Notes: a model not told the origin generated them from the letters alone. DNA of 64,000 bases from Microvirga terrae (GCF_013307435.2 NZ_CP102845.1:5132001-5196000), one strand, 5' to 3'. Counted from the stretch's first letter, positions 52,807-62,285 are shown. Program-made: numbers and translations.

Positions 52807-53757
52807 TCAAGGAGCGACAGGCGGTCCTGCTTCAGCAGGCGCTCCTGCTTCGGCAGGCAGTCCTGCATCCGGCTGCCTGATCGACCGGATCAGGTGGCCC
52901 AGGGCCATGAAATCGCTCTTCCGGGTCGAGGTGCGGCGCCAGGCCAAGCCCACCGTGCGCATGGGCGCGTCCTCGGGAAATTCGATGAGCGCGACTCGCT
53001 GCCGGTCGACCTCGGCCTGGGCGCAGAGTTCGGGAAGAAGCGTGATGCCGTGGCCGGCCGCCACCATCTGCATGATGGTGGTGAGCGACGCCGCCCCGAG
53101 GGCCCTGCGGGCCTGCATGTTGGCGATGTGGCAGAACTGCAGGGCCTGGTCCCTGAGGCAGTGCCCCTCTTCCAGGAGCAGCAGGCGCTCCTGGCCGATG
53201 CGGGTGCGCAGGTCGCTGTCCGCCCAGCCCTGGGCGGCCTGGCTCTGAACGGCGATCAGGAAGCGGTCGTCGAACAGCGCCATGGTCTCCACCTGCGGCT
53301 GCTGAATCGGCAGCGCGAGAAGAGCCGCGTCGAGATCGCCCCGCACCAGCTCCTCGACCAGCGCCCCGGTCTGCGTCTCGCGGATCTGGAGGTCGAGGGC
53401 CGGGTAGTGCCGGGCCACCTCGGTCAGGATCGCGGGCAGCAGATAGGGGGCGATCGACGGAATGATCCCGAGGCGCAGCGCACCCGTCAGGACGCCCTGA
53501 TTCTGGCGGGCGAAGTCGGAGAGCTCGCGCACCTGGTTCAGGATCGCCTCGGCCCGGGATGCGATCTCCTGCCCGGTCGGCGTGACCGCAATGGCGTTGC
53601 CCCGGCGCTCGACGAGCTCCACGCCGAGCTCCCGCTCGAGTTCCTTGATCTGCATGGACAGCGCCGGCTGCGTGACCGAGCATTGATCGGCCGCCATGCC
53701 GAAATGCTTCATCCGAGCCAGGGCTTCGAAGTAACGTAACTGCCGCAAGGTCACCAT
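52807..53757 (-). CDS. oxyR: Hydrogen-peroxide-responsive LysR regulator OxyR
   Basis: A 316-residue LysR regulator with an N-terminal winged HTH (residues 1-60, SVTQPALSMQIKELE) and a substrate-binding domain carrying the redox pair Cys200 and Cys209 in EEGHCLRDQALQFC, the pattern of E. coli OxyR. It is divergent from katA, the classic OxyR target, across a gap of about 90 bp with dyads. The C-terminus has an Ala/Glu/Pro-rich extension (AEAGAPAEAG). Confidence 0.93.
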   Translation of the reverse strand: MVTLRQLRYFEALARMKHFGMAADQCSVTQPALSMQIKELERELGVELVERRGNAIAVTPTGQEIASRAEAILNQVRELSDFARQNQGVLTGALRLGIIPSIAPYLLPAILTEVARHYPALDLQIRETQTGALVEELVRGDLDAALLALPIQQPQVETMALFDDRFLIAVQSQAAQGWADSDLRTRIGQERLLLLEEGHCLRDQALQFCHIANMQARRALGAASLTTIMQMVAAGHGITLLPELCAQAEVDRQRVALIEFPEDAPMRTVGLAWRRTSTRKSDFMALGHLIRSIRQPDAGLPAEAGAPAEAGPPVAP

Positions 53758-53810
53758 GCGATAAGAATATCTGATCGCAATTTGTAATCAATACAATTGG
53801 ACCTTATCGC
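53758..53810. promoter_or_regulatory. Candidate OxyR-binding region between oxyR and katA
   Basis: TTGTA-ATCAA-TACAA (53782-53796) is a perfect LysR-type dyad, extended by CAAT and TTG to nearly 22 bp. An outer inverted pair GCGATAAG (53758-53765) and CTTATCGC (53803-53810) brackets it with a 37-bp interval. Confidence 0.6.
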
Positions 53811-53850
53811 CACTCCCCGGCATCGTGCGCGGCATTCAACAGGGACGACC

Positions 53851-55317
53851 ATGACGAAGCCAACCACCATGACCACCACGGCCGGCGCGCCGATCGCCGA
53901 CAACCAGAACAGCCTGTCGGCCGGGGCGCGCGGGCCGCTGCTCCTCCAGGACTACCAGCTGATCGAGAAGCTCGCGCACCAGAACCGGGAGCGCATTCCC
54001 GAGCGCGTGGTCCATGCCAAGGGCTCGGCCGCCTACGGCACCCTGACGATCACCAACGACATCACGCAATATTCCAAGGCCAAGGTCTTCTCCGAGATCG
54101 GCAAGCAGACGGAAGTCTTCCTGCGCTTCTCGACGGTCGCCGGCGAGCGCGGCGCGGCCGATGCCGAGCGCGACGTGCGCGGCTTCGCGCTGAAGTTCTA
54201 CACGGACGAGGGCAACTGGGACATCGTGGGCAACAACACGCCGGTGTTCTTTGTGCGCGATCCCGTGAAGTTCCCCGACTTCATCCGCACGCAGAAGCGC
54301 CATCCGGCCACGAACCTGCGTTCGACCACCGCCATGTGGGATTTCTGGTCGCTCAGCCCCGAGACCCTGCATCAGGTCACGATCCTGTTCTCGGACCGCG
54401 GTCTGCCGCAGGGCTACCGCTTCATGCACGGCTTCGGCTCGCACACGTACTCGTTCATCAACGAGGCCGATGAGCGCTTCTGGGTGAAGTTCCACTTCAA
54501 GTCCATGCAGGGCATCAGGACCTGGACCAACCGCGAGGCCGAGGCCGTGGTGGCCAAGGACCGCGAGAGCGCCCAGCGCGACCTCTACGAGGCCATCGAG
54601 GGCGGCGACTTCCCGCGCTGGAAGTTCTGCGTCCAGATCATGCCCGAGACGGACGCGGAGAAGACCTCCTACAATCCGTTCGACGTCACCAAGGTGTGGC
54701 CGCATGCGGATTACCCGCTGATCGAGGTCGGCATCCTCGAGCTCAACCGGAACGCCCAGCACTACTTCGCGGAAGTGGAGCAATCCTCGTTCTCGCCGTC
54801 GAACATCGTGCCCGGCATCGGCTTCTCGCCGGACAAGATGCTGCAGGGCCGCATCTTCGCCTATGCGGACGCGCACCGCTACCGGGTCGGCACCCACTAC
54901 GAGGCGCTGCCGGTGAACCGTCCGCGCTGCCCGGTCCATCACTACCATGCGGACGGCTCGATGCTGTTCGACATCCCCAACCGCGGCGACGCCTATTACG
55001 AGCCGAACTCGTTCAACGGTCCGGTGCAGACGCAGCGCGCCGCCGAGCCGCCGCTGAAGATCTCGGGCGATGCGGACCGCTACGATCACCGCGCCGGCAA
55101 CGACGATTACCGGCAGCCGGGCGACCTGTTCCGCCTCATGACGCCGGACGAGCAGGACCGGCTCATGGACAACATCGCGGAAGCCATGCAGGGCGTGCCC
55201 GAGGCGATCGTGAAGCGCCAGATCGTGCACTTCTACCTCGCCGACAAGGCCTACGGCCTCGGCGTGGCGGACCGCATGGGCCTCAAGGGCGCCGTGATGA
55301 TCCAGGCTGCGGAATAA
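53851..55317 (+). CDS. katA: Monofunctional heme catalase
   Basis: A 488-residue clade-3-sized small-subunit catalase. The catalytic His55 is in [12 protein letters not shown], the distal Asn is in [12 protein letters not shown], and the proximal heme tyrosine is in [17 protein letters not shown] 53851 follows AGGGA; the frame from 53797 adds 18 residues without support. It is divergent from oxyR, so H2O2 induction is likely. A strong terminator follows. Confidence 0.96.
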   Translation: MTKPTTMTTTAGAPIADNQNSLSAGARGPLLLQDYQLIEKLAHQNRERIPERVVHAKGSAAYGTLTITNDITQYSKAKVFSEIGKQTEVFLRFSTVAGERGAADAERDVRGFALKFYTDEGNWDIVGNNTPVFFVRDPVKFPDFIRTQKRHPATNLRSTTAMWDFWSLSPETLHQVTILFSDRGLPQGYRFMHGFGSHTYSFINEADERFWVKFHFKSMQGIRTWTNREAEAVVAKDRESAQRDLYEAIEGGDFPRWKFCVQIMPETDAEKTSYNPFDVTKVWPHADYPLIEVGILELNRNAQHYFAEVEQSSFSPSNIVPGIGFSPDKMLQGRIFAYADAHRYRVGTHYEALPVNRPRCPVHHYHADGSMLFDIPNRGDAYYEPNSFNGPVQTQRAAEPPLKISGDADRYDHRAGNDDYRQPGDLFRLMTPDEQDRLMDNIAEAMQGVPEAIVKRQIVHFYLADKAYGLGVADRMGLKGAVMIQAAE

Positions 55318-55344
55318 ACAAAAGCCGTAGGGGCAAACAGGAAG

Positions 55345-55372
55345 CGGCCCGGGAGCGATCCCGGGCCGTTTT
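55345..55372 (+). terminator. Rho-independent terminator of katA
   Basis: CGGCCCGGGA-GCGA-TCCCGGGCCG followed by TTTTGTCTTT, 28 bp after the stop. Confidence 0.92.
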
Positions 55373-55435
55373 GTCTTTCCAGGATCGCAGAACGCAAAGC
55401 CTTATCCTGAGAGGCCGATACACCCACCTCCACGT

Positions 55436-55524
55436 CATGGCCGGGCTTGTCCCGGCCATCTCGGTTGGAAGGGCTCGGCGTTCCAATCAACCGGGATCAC
55501 CGGCCTTGTGCCGGTGATGGCGTG
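55436..55524. repeat. Two-hairpin intergenic repeat, copy D (inverted)
   Basis: ATGGCCGGGCTTGTCCCGGC starts the first hairpin, and ATCACCGGCCTTGTGCCGG starts the second after about 45 bp. It lies between katA and the convergent hydrolase gene. Confidence 0.8.
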
Positions 55525-55558
55525 AGAGCGGGGACGATGACGCGCGAGCCATCCTGCG

Positions 55559-56209
55559 TCAGAGCAATCCCTCGCCCTGCAGGAACGGGTTGGTCTGCCG
55601 CTCCTGGCCGATGGTGCTCATGGGACCGTGGCCGCAGATGAACGTGATGTCGTCGCCGAGCGGCAGCAGCTTGTCCTTGATCGAGGCGATCAGCGCCTTG
55701 CCGTCGCCGCCGGGAAGATCCACGCGGCCGACGGAGCCCTGGAACAAGACGTCGCCCACGAGGGCGAAGCGCTCCTTGGGCGACACGAGCACGACGCTTC
55801 CCGGCGAGTGGCCGGGGCAATGCAGCACGTCGAGGGTGAGATCGCCGACGGTGACCGTGTCGCCTTCGTTCAACCAGCGGTCCGGCGTGACCGCGCGGGC
55901 TGGAAAGCCATAGGCCTGCCCCTGTTCCGCAAGCCTATCGAGCAGGAAGCGGTCCGCCTCGTGCGGGCCTTCGACCGGAACGCCGAGAGCCTCGCGCAGC
56001 TCGGCCGCGCCGCCCGCATGGTCGATGTGGCCGTGCGTGAGAATGATCTTCTCCACGCTCACGCCTGTCTGCGCGATGGCCTCGCGGATCTGGCCGACAT
56101 CGCCGCCGGGATCGACCACCGCGGCCTTCTTGGTTGTCTCGCACCACAGCAGGGTGCAGTTCTGCTGGAAGGGCGTCACGGGGATGATGGCGGCGCGAAT
56201 GTCGGGCAC
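55559..56209 (-). CDS. Metallo-beta-lactamase-fold hydrolase, GloB-like
   Basis: A 216-residue binuclear zinc hydrolase with the motif HGHIDHAGG, a downstream His (HCPGHSPGS), a metal-bridging Asp (VGDVLFQGSVGRVD) and a terminal ICGHGPMSTIG. This is the short glyoxalase II-like type that acts on thioesters such as acyl-glutathione. GTG 56209 is chosen because AAGGAG lies six bases before it; the frame from 56290 is longer. It is divergent from frmA, hinting at a glutathione-linked role. Confidence 0.87.
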   Translation of the reverse strand: MPDIRAAIIPVTPFQQNCTLLWCETTKKAAVVDPGGDVGQIREAIAQTGVSVEKIILTHGHIDHAGGAAELREALGVPVEGPHEADRFLLDRLAEQGQAYGFPARAVTPDRWLNEGDTVTVGDLTLDVLHCPGHSPGSVVLVSPKERFALVGDVLFQGSVGRVDLPGGDGKALIASIKDKLLPLGDDITFICGHGPMSTIGQERQTNPFLQGEGLL

Positions 56210-56336
56210 GACGGGCTCCTTCTTGGGCGTGATGCAGACATAGGCCCTCGCGCCGGGTCTGGGAAGCCGCTTCACTTGACCTTCCCTCACGGGGCTTCAC
56301 ATAGTCCCGGCACCGAATCACAGCGAGGACAAGAGC

Positions 56337-57449
56337 ATGGAAACCAGGGCCGCCGTGGCGTGGGAGGCTGGCAAGCCGCTCACTGTCGAAACCATCCGCC
56401 TGGAGGGTCCCAAGGCCGGCGAGGTGCTCGTGGAGGTGATGGCGACGGGCGTGTGCCACACCGACGCCTACACGCTGTCCGGCCTCGATTCGGAGGGCAA
56501 GTTCCCGGCGATCCTCGGCCATGAGGGCGCGGGCATCGTGCGCGAGGTCGGGCCCGGCGTCACCACGCTCAAAGTCGGCGACCACGTGATTCCGCTCTAC
56601 ACGCCCGAGTGCCGCAACTGCAAATCCTGCCTGTCGCGCCGCACCAACCTGTGCACGGCCATCCGGGCCACGCAGGGCCAGGGAGTCATGCCCGACGGCA
56701 CCTCGCGCTTCCGCTGCGACGGCGAGACCGTGTTCCACTACATGGGCTGCTCGACCTTCGCCAACTTCACCGTGCTGCCGGAGATCGCGCTGGCCAAGGT
56801 GCGCGAGGACGCGCCCTTCGACAAGATCTGCTACATCGGCTGCGGCGTCACGACGGGCATCGGGGCGGTGATCTACACCGCGAAGGTGTGGCCCGGCGCG
56901 AACGTGGTGGTGTTCGGCTTAGGCGGCATCGGGCTCAACGTGATCCAGGGCGCCCGCATGGTCGGGGCCGACAGGATCATCGGCGTCGACATCAACCCGG
57001 CCAAGGCCGAGATGGCGAAGAAGTTCGGCATGACCGACTTCGTCAACCCGAAGGAAGTGGGCAACGACAAGGTCGTGCAGGCGATCGTCGATCTCACCGG
57101 CGGCGGCGCGGACTTCTCGTTCGACGCCACGGGCAATACGGACGTGATGCGCCAGGCGCTCGAATGCTGCCACCGCGGCTGGGGCGAGAGCATCATCATC
57201 GGCGTGGCGGAAGCCGGCAAGGAGATCGCCACAAGGCCGTTCCAGCTCGTCACCGGGCGCGTCTGGAAGGGCACGGCCTTCGGCGGCGCGCGCGGGCGCA
57301 CGGACGTGCCCAAGATCGTCGACTGGTACATGGAGGGCAAGATCAACATCGACGACCTGATCACCCACACCATGCCGCTCGAGGAGATCAACACCGCCTT
57401 CGACCTCATGCACGAGGGCAAGTCGATCCGCTCGGTCATCGTCTACTGA
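56337..57449 (+). CDS. frmA: S-(hydroxymethyl)glutathione dehydrogenase (class III alcohol dehydrogenase)
   Basis: A 370-residue zinc enzyme that oxidises the glutathione adduct of formaldehyde. It has the catalytic zinc ligand in [21 protein letters not shown], the structural zinc cysteines in [17 protein letters not shown], and the NAD-binding [13 protein letters not shown]. Its stop shares bases with the fghA start (TGATG), so the two successive steps of formaldehyde detoxification are coupled. Confidence 0.96.
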   Translation: METRAAVAWEAGKPLTVETIRLEGPKAGEVLVEVMATGVCHTDAYTLSGLDSEGKFPAILGHEGAGIVREVGPGVTTLKVGDHVIPLYTPECRNCKSCLSRRTNLCTAIRATQGQGVMPDGTSRFRCDGETVFHYMGCSTFANFTVLPEIALAKVREDAPFDKICYIGCGVTTGIGAVIYTAKVWPGANVVVFGLGGIGLNVIQGARMVGADRIIGVDINPAKAEMAKKFGMTDFVNPKEVGNDKVVQAIVDLTGGGADFSFDATGNTDVMRQALECCHRGWGESIIIGVAEAGKEIATRPFQLVTGRVWKGTAFGGARGRTDVPKIVDWYMEGKINIDDLITHTMPLEEINTAFDLMHEGKSIRSVIVY

Positions 57450-58309
57450 TGGGGACCGGTTCGTTGAGTTTCGAGACCGTCTCGCAGTCGCGCTGCTGCG
57501 GCGGCACGCAGTTCGTCTACCGTCACGATTCGCGGGAAACCGGCACGCCCATGCGGCTCGCCGTCTTCGTTCCGCCGCAGGCGGAGACCGGCAAGGTGCC
57601 GGTGGTGTGGTTCCTCTCCGGGCTCACCTGCACGGAGGAGAACTTCACCGTGAAGGCGGGCGCGCAGCGGGTCGCCGCGGAACTCGGCCTGATCCTGATC
57701 GCGCCCGACACCAGCCCCCGGGGCGAGGGCGTGCCCGACGATCCCGAAGGCGCCTACGATTTCGGCCTGGGCGCGGGCTTCTACCTGGATGCCACCGAGG
57801 CGCCCTGGGCCAGAAACTACCGCATGCGCTCCTATCTCGAGCGCGAGCTGCCGGGTCTGGTGGCCGAGGCTCTCCCGGCCGACATGACCCGCCAGGGCAT
57901 CACGGGCCATTCCATGGGCGGCCACGGGGCACTCACCCTGGCGCTGCGCGATCCTGGACGCTTCAAGGCCATCTCGGCCTTCGCGCCGATCGCCTCGCCC
58001 ATGAACTGCCCCTGGGGCGAGAAGGCCCTGACGCACTACATCGGGCCCGACCGCTCGGCCTGGCGCGAATACGATGCCTGCGCGCTGATCGAGGGCGGCG
58101 CGCGCCTTCCCGACCTGCTGGTGGACCAGGGCACGGCCGACGGCTTTCTGGACAGCCAGCTCAAGCCCCGGCTCCTGGAGGAGGCCTGCGCGCGCGCCGG
58201 CCAGCCCCTCACCCTGCGGATGCAGGACGGCTACGACCACTCCTACTTCTTCATCGCGACCTTCATCGAGGACCACCTGCGCTGGCACGCGGAGCGCCTG
58301 GGGCCGTAG
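57449..58309 (+). CDS. fghA: S-formylglutathione hydrolase
   Basis: A 286-residue alpha/beta-hydrolase (esterase D family) that releases formate from S-formylglutathione. It has SGLTCTEENF (oxyanion region), the nucleophile in GHSMGGHGA, the Asp in VDQGTADGFL and the His in DHSYFF. The start ATG 57449 overlaps the frmA stop by one base. The very long frame from 56609 is a shadow inside frmA. Confidence 0.95.
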   Translation: MGTGSLSFETVSQSRCCGGTQFVYRHDSRETGTPMRLAVFVPPQAETGKVPVVWFLSGLTCTEENFTVKAGAQRVAAELGLILIAPDTSPRGEGVPDDPEGAYDFGLGAGFYLDATEAPWARNYRMRSYLERELPGLVAEALPADMTRQGITGHSMGGHGALTLALRDPGRFKAISAFAPIASPMNCPWGEKALTHYIGPDRSAWREYDACALIEGGARLPDLLVDQGTADGFLDSQLKPRLLEEACARAGQPLTLRMQDGYDHSYFFIATFIEDHLRWHAERLGP

Positions 58310-58314
58310 CGTCC

Positions 58315-58890
58315 TCAGTCTCGGCCGAACAGCTCCGGATGCCGGAGCTGCAGCGCCTGGACCAGGGCCAGGGTCTTCATGTCGGCGATGGCGCCCTGTT
58401 CCAGGAGGCGCACGACCTCGTCGAGGCCGAGCTCCAGCACCTCGATCTCCTCGTGCTCCTCCGCGAGCCCGCCGCCCTCGCCGACCCGGTCGGCCGCCCC
58501 GTAGGGCGCCAGGAACAGGTGCAGCCGCTCCGTCGTCATGCCGGGCGCCGACCAGACCGTCCCGACCGGCTCCAGGCCGCCGATGCGAAGACCCGCCTCC
58601 TCCATGGCCTCGCGCCGGGCGCAGACCTCCGGCGCGTCCCCGTCGAGCAGGCCCGCCACGGCCTCCAGGAAGTCCGGATGGCCTTCCACGTGCATGACGG
58701 GCGCGCGGAACTGCCGGATCAGGATGACCGTACGGGCCCGCGGGTCGTAGGGGAGCACCGCGGCCGCATCGGTGCTGTTCAGAACCTCCCGCGTCATGGT
58801 GCGCCCATCCGGCATCTCGACCGTGACCTTGAGAAGCTTGCGCCAGCCGTCATAAACGGTTTCGACCTGTCGGATCCGGTAGCCTGCCAC
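58315..58890 (-). CDS. nudK: Nudix hydrolase, NudK-like (GDP-mannose/ADP-sugar pyrophosphatase)
   Basis: A 191-residue Nudix enzyme with box AGLLDGDAPEVCARREAMEE, strikingly like E. coli NudK, and the NudK-like EEHEEIEVLEL stretch. The start is put at GTG 58890 because the frame further upstream (to 58962) is translated from a palindromic repeat and would add a non-homologous N-terminus. That choice is moderate: no strong ribosome site is seen. It converges with fghA. Confidence 0.8.
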   Translation of the reverse strand: MAGYRIRQVETVYDGWRKLLKVTVEMPDGRTMTREVLNSTDAAAVLPYDPRARTVILIRQFRAPVMHVEGHPDFLEAVAGLLDGDAPEVCARREAMEEAGLRIGGLEPVGTVWSAPGMTTERLHLFLAPYGAADRVGEGGGLAEEHEEIEVLELGLDEVVRLLEQGAIADMKTLALVQALQLRHPELFGRD

Positions 58891-58927
58891 GTCCTGATAT
58901 CTCCGTTCGATGATGCGAAAAGCTAGG

Positions 58928-58967
58928 GCATCGTGCGGAAAAGGGGACCCGGTTTTCCGCACGATGC
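58928..58967. repeat. Long perfect palindrome, Rhizobiales-type
   Basis: GCATCGTGCGGAAAA and its complement with a 10-base loop GGGGACCCGG. Similar elements are common between genes in Rhizobiales. It lies at the 5' end of the Nudix gene. Confidence 0.85.
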
Positions 58968-58983
58968 GCCAGCCAAGAGAAGC

Positions 58984-59025
58984 AGCATCGGACCCGAAAG
59001 CAGACCCACTTTTGGGTCCGATGCT
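58984..59025. repeat. Second palindrome, related type
   Basis: AGCATCGGACCC and GGGTCCGATGCT with an 18-base interval. It forms a pair with the palindrome at 58928, together filling the gap before the SIR2 gene. Confidence 0.8.
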
Positions 59026-59109
59026 TCAGAGACAACACGCGAAGCCCCGAAAGTTATCCCTCAAGCCCCGCTGAAGCAGAGTGCCCTGTTCGAGCGTTAG
59101 GAGCAGGCG

Positions 59110-59952
59110 ATGCTGAAGGAGAGTGGCGTGCTGGAAGGTTTGGTTGAGGCCATCAGGCAAAGACAGGCCATCCTGTTTGCGGGTGCCGGAGTGTCCATGA
59201 CGGTCGGCCTGCCCTCCTGGAGCACCTTGATCGAACATATCGCGCAGGAGCTGGAGATCGACCTGACCGACTTCCGGGGCACGGACCTCAACTATCTCAC
59301 GCTGGCGGAATATTACCGCCTCAAGCAGGGCAGCATCGGCCCCCTGCGCAGTTGGATGGACCGGAACTGGACCATACCGGAGGAGGCTCTGAAGACATCC
59401 CGCGTGCACGAGCTCATCTGCAAGCTCGACTTCCCGATCATCTACACGACGAATTTCGACCGCAACCTGGAAAACTCGTACGACCTGTACGGCAAGGACT
59501 ACGTCAAGATCGTCAACGCCAAGGACGTGGCCCGAATCCACGAGGACGTGACGCAGATCGTCAAATACCACGGCGATTTCGACGACGACGGCTCCATCGT
59601 CATCGCGGAAACCGATTATCTGGAGCGTCTCTCGTTCGAATCCCCCCTCGACATCAAGTTCCGCTCCGATGCGCTCGGCAAGACGATCCTGTTCATCGGC
59701 TACAGCATGACCGATCTCAACATCCGCTTCCTCATGCACCGGCTCTGGAAGACCTGGGCGGATTCGGGCTACGAGCGCGACCGGCCGCAATCCTATGTGT
59801 TCATGCTGCGCCCCAACCCGGTCGAGCAGGCGGTTCTGGAGCAATGGGGCCTTCAGGTCCTGACCGAGAAGGAGTGCAAGCCCGAAGCAGCGCTCGAGAC
59901 CTTCCTGGCCAAGCTTCATAAGGCTGTCGAAGAGGACGGGGCTTGCGCCTGA
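59110..59952 (+). CDS. Stand-alone SIR2-family (SIR2_2) protein
   Basis: A 280-residue protein of the SIR2-like Rossmann family. It has NAD-binding AGAGVS (residues about 24-29), TTNFD (113-117), the catalytic-type His154 in KYHGDF and GYSMTD (197-202). It lacks the zinc cysteines of deacetylase sirtuins. SIR2-like domains of this kind act as NADases in several phage-defence systems, usually with partners, but here it stands alone with palindromes upstream. Alternative: a housekeeping NAD-linked enzyme. Confidence 0.85.
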   Translation: MLKESGVLEGLVEAIRQRQAILFAGAGVSMTVGLPSWSTLIEHIAQELEIDLTDFRGTDLNYLTLAEYYRLKQGSIGPLRSWMDRNWTIPEEALKTSRVHELICKLDFPIIYTTNFDRNLENSYDLYGKDYVKIVNAKDVARIHEDVTQIVKYHGDFDDDGSIVIAETDYLERLSFESPLDIKFRSDALGKTILFIGYSMTDLNIRFLMHRLWKTWADSGYERDRPQSYVFMLRPNPVEQAVLEQWGLQVLTEKECKPEAALETFLAKLHKAVEEDGACA

Positions 59953-60012
59953 TTGTGCTTCGGCCTCGCGGTGTGCCAATGTGGCGGCCCTTTTCGCTTC
60001 CAAGATGATCCC

Positions 60013-61338
60013 ATGGCCGCCGCATCCAAACGCCGTCTGTCCCTTCGCGACGTTCTGACCGACGGGCGCATCGCGCTCATGCTGCCCTTGGGGTTTTCTT
60101 CGGGTCTGCCCTTTCTCCTCGTGTTCGGCACCCTCTCGGCCTGGCTGCGGGAGGCCGGGATCTCCCGCACAGAGATCGGCATGCTGAGCTGGGTGGCGCT
60201 GGCCTATTCCTTCAAGTTCCTCTGGGCCCCGATCGTCGACCGATACGACGCGCCCGTCCTGTCGCGCCTGCTCGGACGCCGGCGCGGATGGATGGCCCTG
60301 TCGCAGATCGTCGTGGCCGTGGGGCTCGTCGGCATCGCGTCCAGCGATCCGCAGACCAGCCTCGGGCTGACCGTGGCGTCGGCCCTGCTCGTCGCCTTCG
60401 CGTCCGCCACCCAGGATGTCGTCGTCGACGGATGGCGCATCGACGTCGCGGCCACCGAGCGCCAGGGGATGATGGCCGCCTCCTACCAGCTCGGCTACCG
60501 CCTGGCACTGATCTGCGCCGGCGCAGGCGCGCTCTACATCGCGGAATATGTGAACTGGCGAAGCGCCTACTGGACCATGGCGGCCCTCATGGGGGTCGGC
60601 CTCGTCGGCACGCTTCTCTCGCCGCGGGTCGACGAGAGCGCCGCCCGTCAGCACGTGCCCTTCGCGGCGGCCGTCATCGAGCCTCTGACCGACCTGTTCC
60701 AGCGCAAGGGTCCGATGCTGATCCCGATCCTCGCGCTCATCGCCTGTTTCCGCCTGCCGGATTTCGTGGCCGGCGTCATGGCCAATCCGCTCTATATCGA
60801 TCTCGGCTTCTCGAAGGCGGACATCGCCGACGTGTCGAAGCTCTACGGCATCTGGGTCGGCATCATCGGGGCCTTCGCGGGCGGCCTGGCCCTCACGCGT
60901 CTGGGCCTGTGGTGGACGCTGCTGATCGGCGCCGTCATCGCGGCCTCGTCCAACCTGATGTTCGCCTGGCTGGCGATGGAAGGGGCCGACAAGCTGCTGT
61001 TCATCCTCGCGATCAGCGTCGACAACTTCGCCGCAGGCTTCGCCGGCTCCGCCCTGATCGCCTATATGTCCGGCCTCACCTCGCCGGGTTTCGCCGCGAC
61101 GCAATACGCCCTCCTGAGCTCTCTCTATGCCCTGCCGGGCAAGCTCATCGGCGGCGCATCCGGAGCGGTCGTGGACGCCTATGGCTACCCGCTGCTCTTC
61201 ACGGCCACGGCCAGCATCGGCATCCCTCTGGTCCTGCTGTGCCTCGTCGTACGCCGGGACACCATGAAGACGGTCGAGGAGAGACGCGCCGCCGACGAAC
61301 TGGCGGCCGTGCCGGCGGGCGCGGGGTCGCGGGCGTGA
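60013..61338 (+). CDS. AmpG-family muropeptide permease
   Basis: A 441-residue MFS protein of the PAT/AmpG group. It has twelve helices, the opening LPLGFSSGLPFLLVFGTLSAWLR split across helices 1-2 with F-S-S-G-L-P as AmpG signature, and WAPIVDRYDAP after helix 2. AmpG imports anhydro-muropeptides for cell-wall recycling and beta-lactamase induction. ATG 60013 is used; the frame from 59953 adds 20 unsupported residues. No ampC/ampR in the window. Confidence 0.88.
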   Translation: MAAASKRRLSLRDVLTDGRIALMLPLGFSSGLPFLLVFGTLSAWLREAGISRTEIGMLSWVALAYSFKFLWAPIVDRYDAPVLSRLLGRRRGWMALSQIVVAVGLVGIASSDPQTSLGLTVASALLVAFASATQDVVVDGWRIDVAATERQGMMAASYQLGYRLALICAGAGALYIAEYVNWRSAYWTMAALMGVGLVGTLLSPRVDESAARQHVPFAAAVIEPLTDLFQRKGPMLIPILALIACFRLPDFVAGVMANPLYIDLGFSKADIADVSKLYGIWVGIIGAFAGGLALTRLGLWWTLLIGAVIAASSNLMFAWLAMEGADKLLFILAISVDNFAAGFAGSALIAYMSGLTSPGFAATQYALLSSLYALPGKLIGGASGAVVDAYGYPLLFTATASIGIPLVLLCLVVRRDTMKTVEERRAADELAAVPAGAGSRA

Positions 61339-61355
61339 GGGATTTGTTCCGCGCT

Positions 61356-61513
61356 TGTCATCACCGGGCTTGTCCCGGTGATCCCTATGTGAAAGGCGTT
61401 GCGCCCATCTGAATCGGCATGGCCGGCACGAGGCCGGCCATGCCGTGGAAAGGTTAGGGCGGGCCGCGTGTCGAGTCTCCGCGGCAGCACCGGGGCAAAC
61501 CCGGCCATGACGG
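61356..61513. repeat. Two-hairpin intergenic repeat, copy E, plus a half copy
   Basis: A full copy (about 61356-61445) has CACCGGGCTTGTCCCGGTG and GGCCGGCACGAGGCCGGCC hairpins. A partial second-hairpin unit (about 61485-61513, with ACCCGGCCATGACGGG) follows. It lies between convergent genes. Confidence 0.75.
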
Positions 61514-61532
61514 GCCGATCAGGCGCCCGCAA

Positions 61533-62285
61533 TCAGACCCAGCCACCGTCCACGAGATAGGTCTGCGCCGACATGGCGCTGGAATCGTCCGAGCCGAGGA
61601 AGAGCGTGAAGTTGGCGATGTCCTGCGGCACGAGCTTGCGCTTCACGCATTGGCGCTTGAGCAGCTCCGTCTCGCCTTCCGGCGTGAGCCACAGATCGAT
61701 CTGGCGCTGGGTCATGATCCAGCCCGGCACGAGGCAGTTGACGCGAATGTTCTTCGGCCCGAGTTCACGGGCAAGAGCGCGGGTGAGGCCGATTGCGGCG
61801 GATTTCGCCGTCTTGTAGGCCGCAAAGGAATCGTCGCTCACCATGTAGCTCGTGGAGCCCATGTTGATGATCGAGCCGCCGCCCGCCTTCTCCATGTCGG
61901 GCAGCACCGCCTGGGCGGCGAAGAACTGGTGATCGAGATTGGTGGCGAAGCGTTCGCGCCAGTATTCCGGCGTCACTTGGTCGATGGTGTGGCGGTCGTC
62001 GCGGGCCGCGTTGTTGACCAGGATGGTGATCGGCCCGAGCGCGTCGCTCGCCCGACGGATCGCCGCCTGGAAGGCGGGAATGTCGCGCACGTCGCTATGC
62101 TCGAAATGCACGCGCTCGCCGAGCTCCTTCGCGAGCGCCTGGCCGGCCTCGGCGTTGTAGTCGAGGATCGCCACCTTGCTGCCCTGCGCATGGAAGGAAC
62201 GTGCGATGCTCTCGCCGATGCCGCTGGCGCCGCCGGTGATGAGAACGGTCTTGCCGTTCAGGGAGCCGTAAGTCGTCTGGGCCAT
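61533..62285 (-). CDS. xylB: SDR-family dehydrogenase, D-xylose dehydrogenase (XylB)-like
   Basis: A 250-residue short-chain dehydrogenase. It has TGGASGIG near residue 16, NNAARDDRHTID, the catalytic Ser in GSTSYM, and the Tyr-Lys pair in YKTAK. The sequence around DDRH, VPGWIMTQRQ and LTPEGE strongly resembles Caulobacter XylB, the first enzyme of oxidative (Weimberg) pentose breakdown, but a related sugar such as L-arabinose is possible. It lies downstream of a sugar ABC importer on the same strand. Confidence 0.8.
   Translation of the reverse strand: MAQTTYGSLNGKTVLITGGASGIGESIARSFHAQGSKVAILDYNAEAGQALAKELGERVHFEHSDVRDIPAFQAAIRRASDALGPITILVNNAARDDRHTIDQVTPEYWRERFATNLDHQFFAAQAVLPDMEKAGGGSIINMGSTSYMVSDDSFAAYKTAKSAAIGLTRALARELGPKNIRVNCLVPGWIMTQRQIDLWLTPEGETELLKRQCVKRKLVPQDIANFTLFLGSDDSSAMSAQTYLVDGGWV

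Noticed and set aside
59026..61104. 692-residue minus-strand frame
   Set aside because: Antisense to the SIR2 and AmpG-like genes, both with clear domain motifs.
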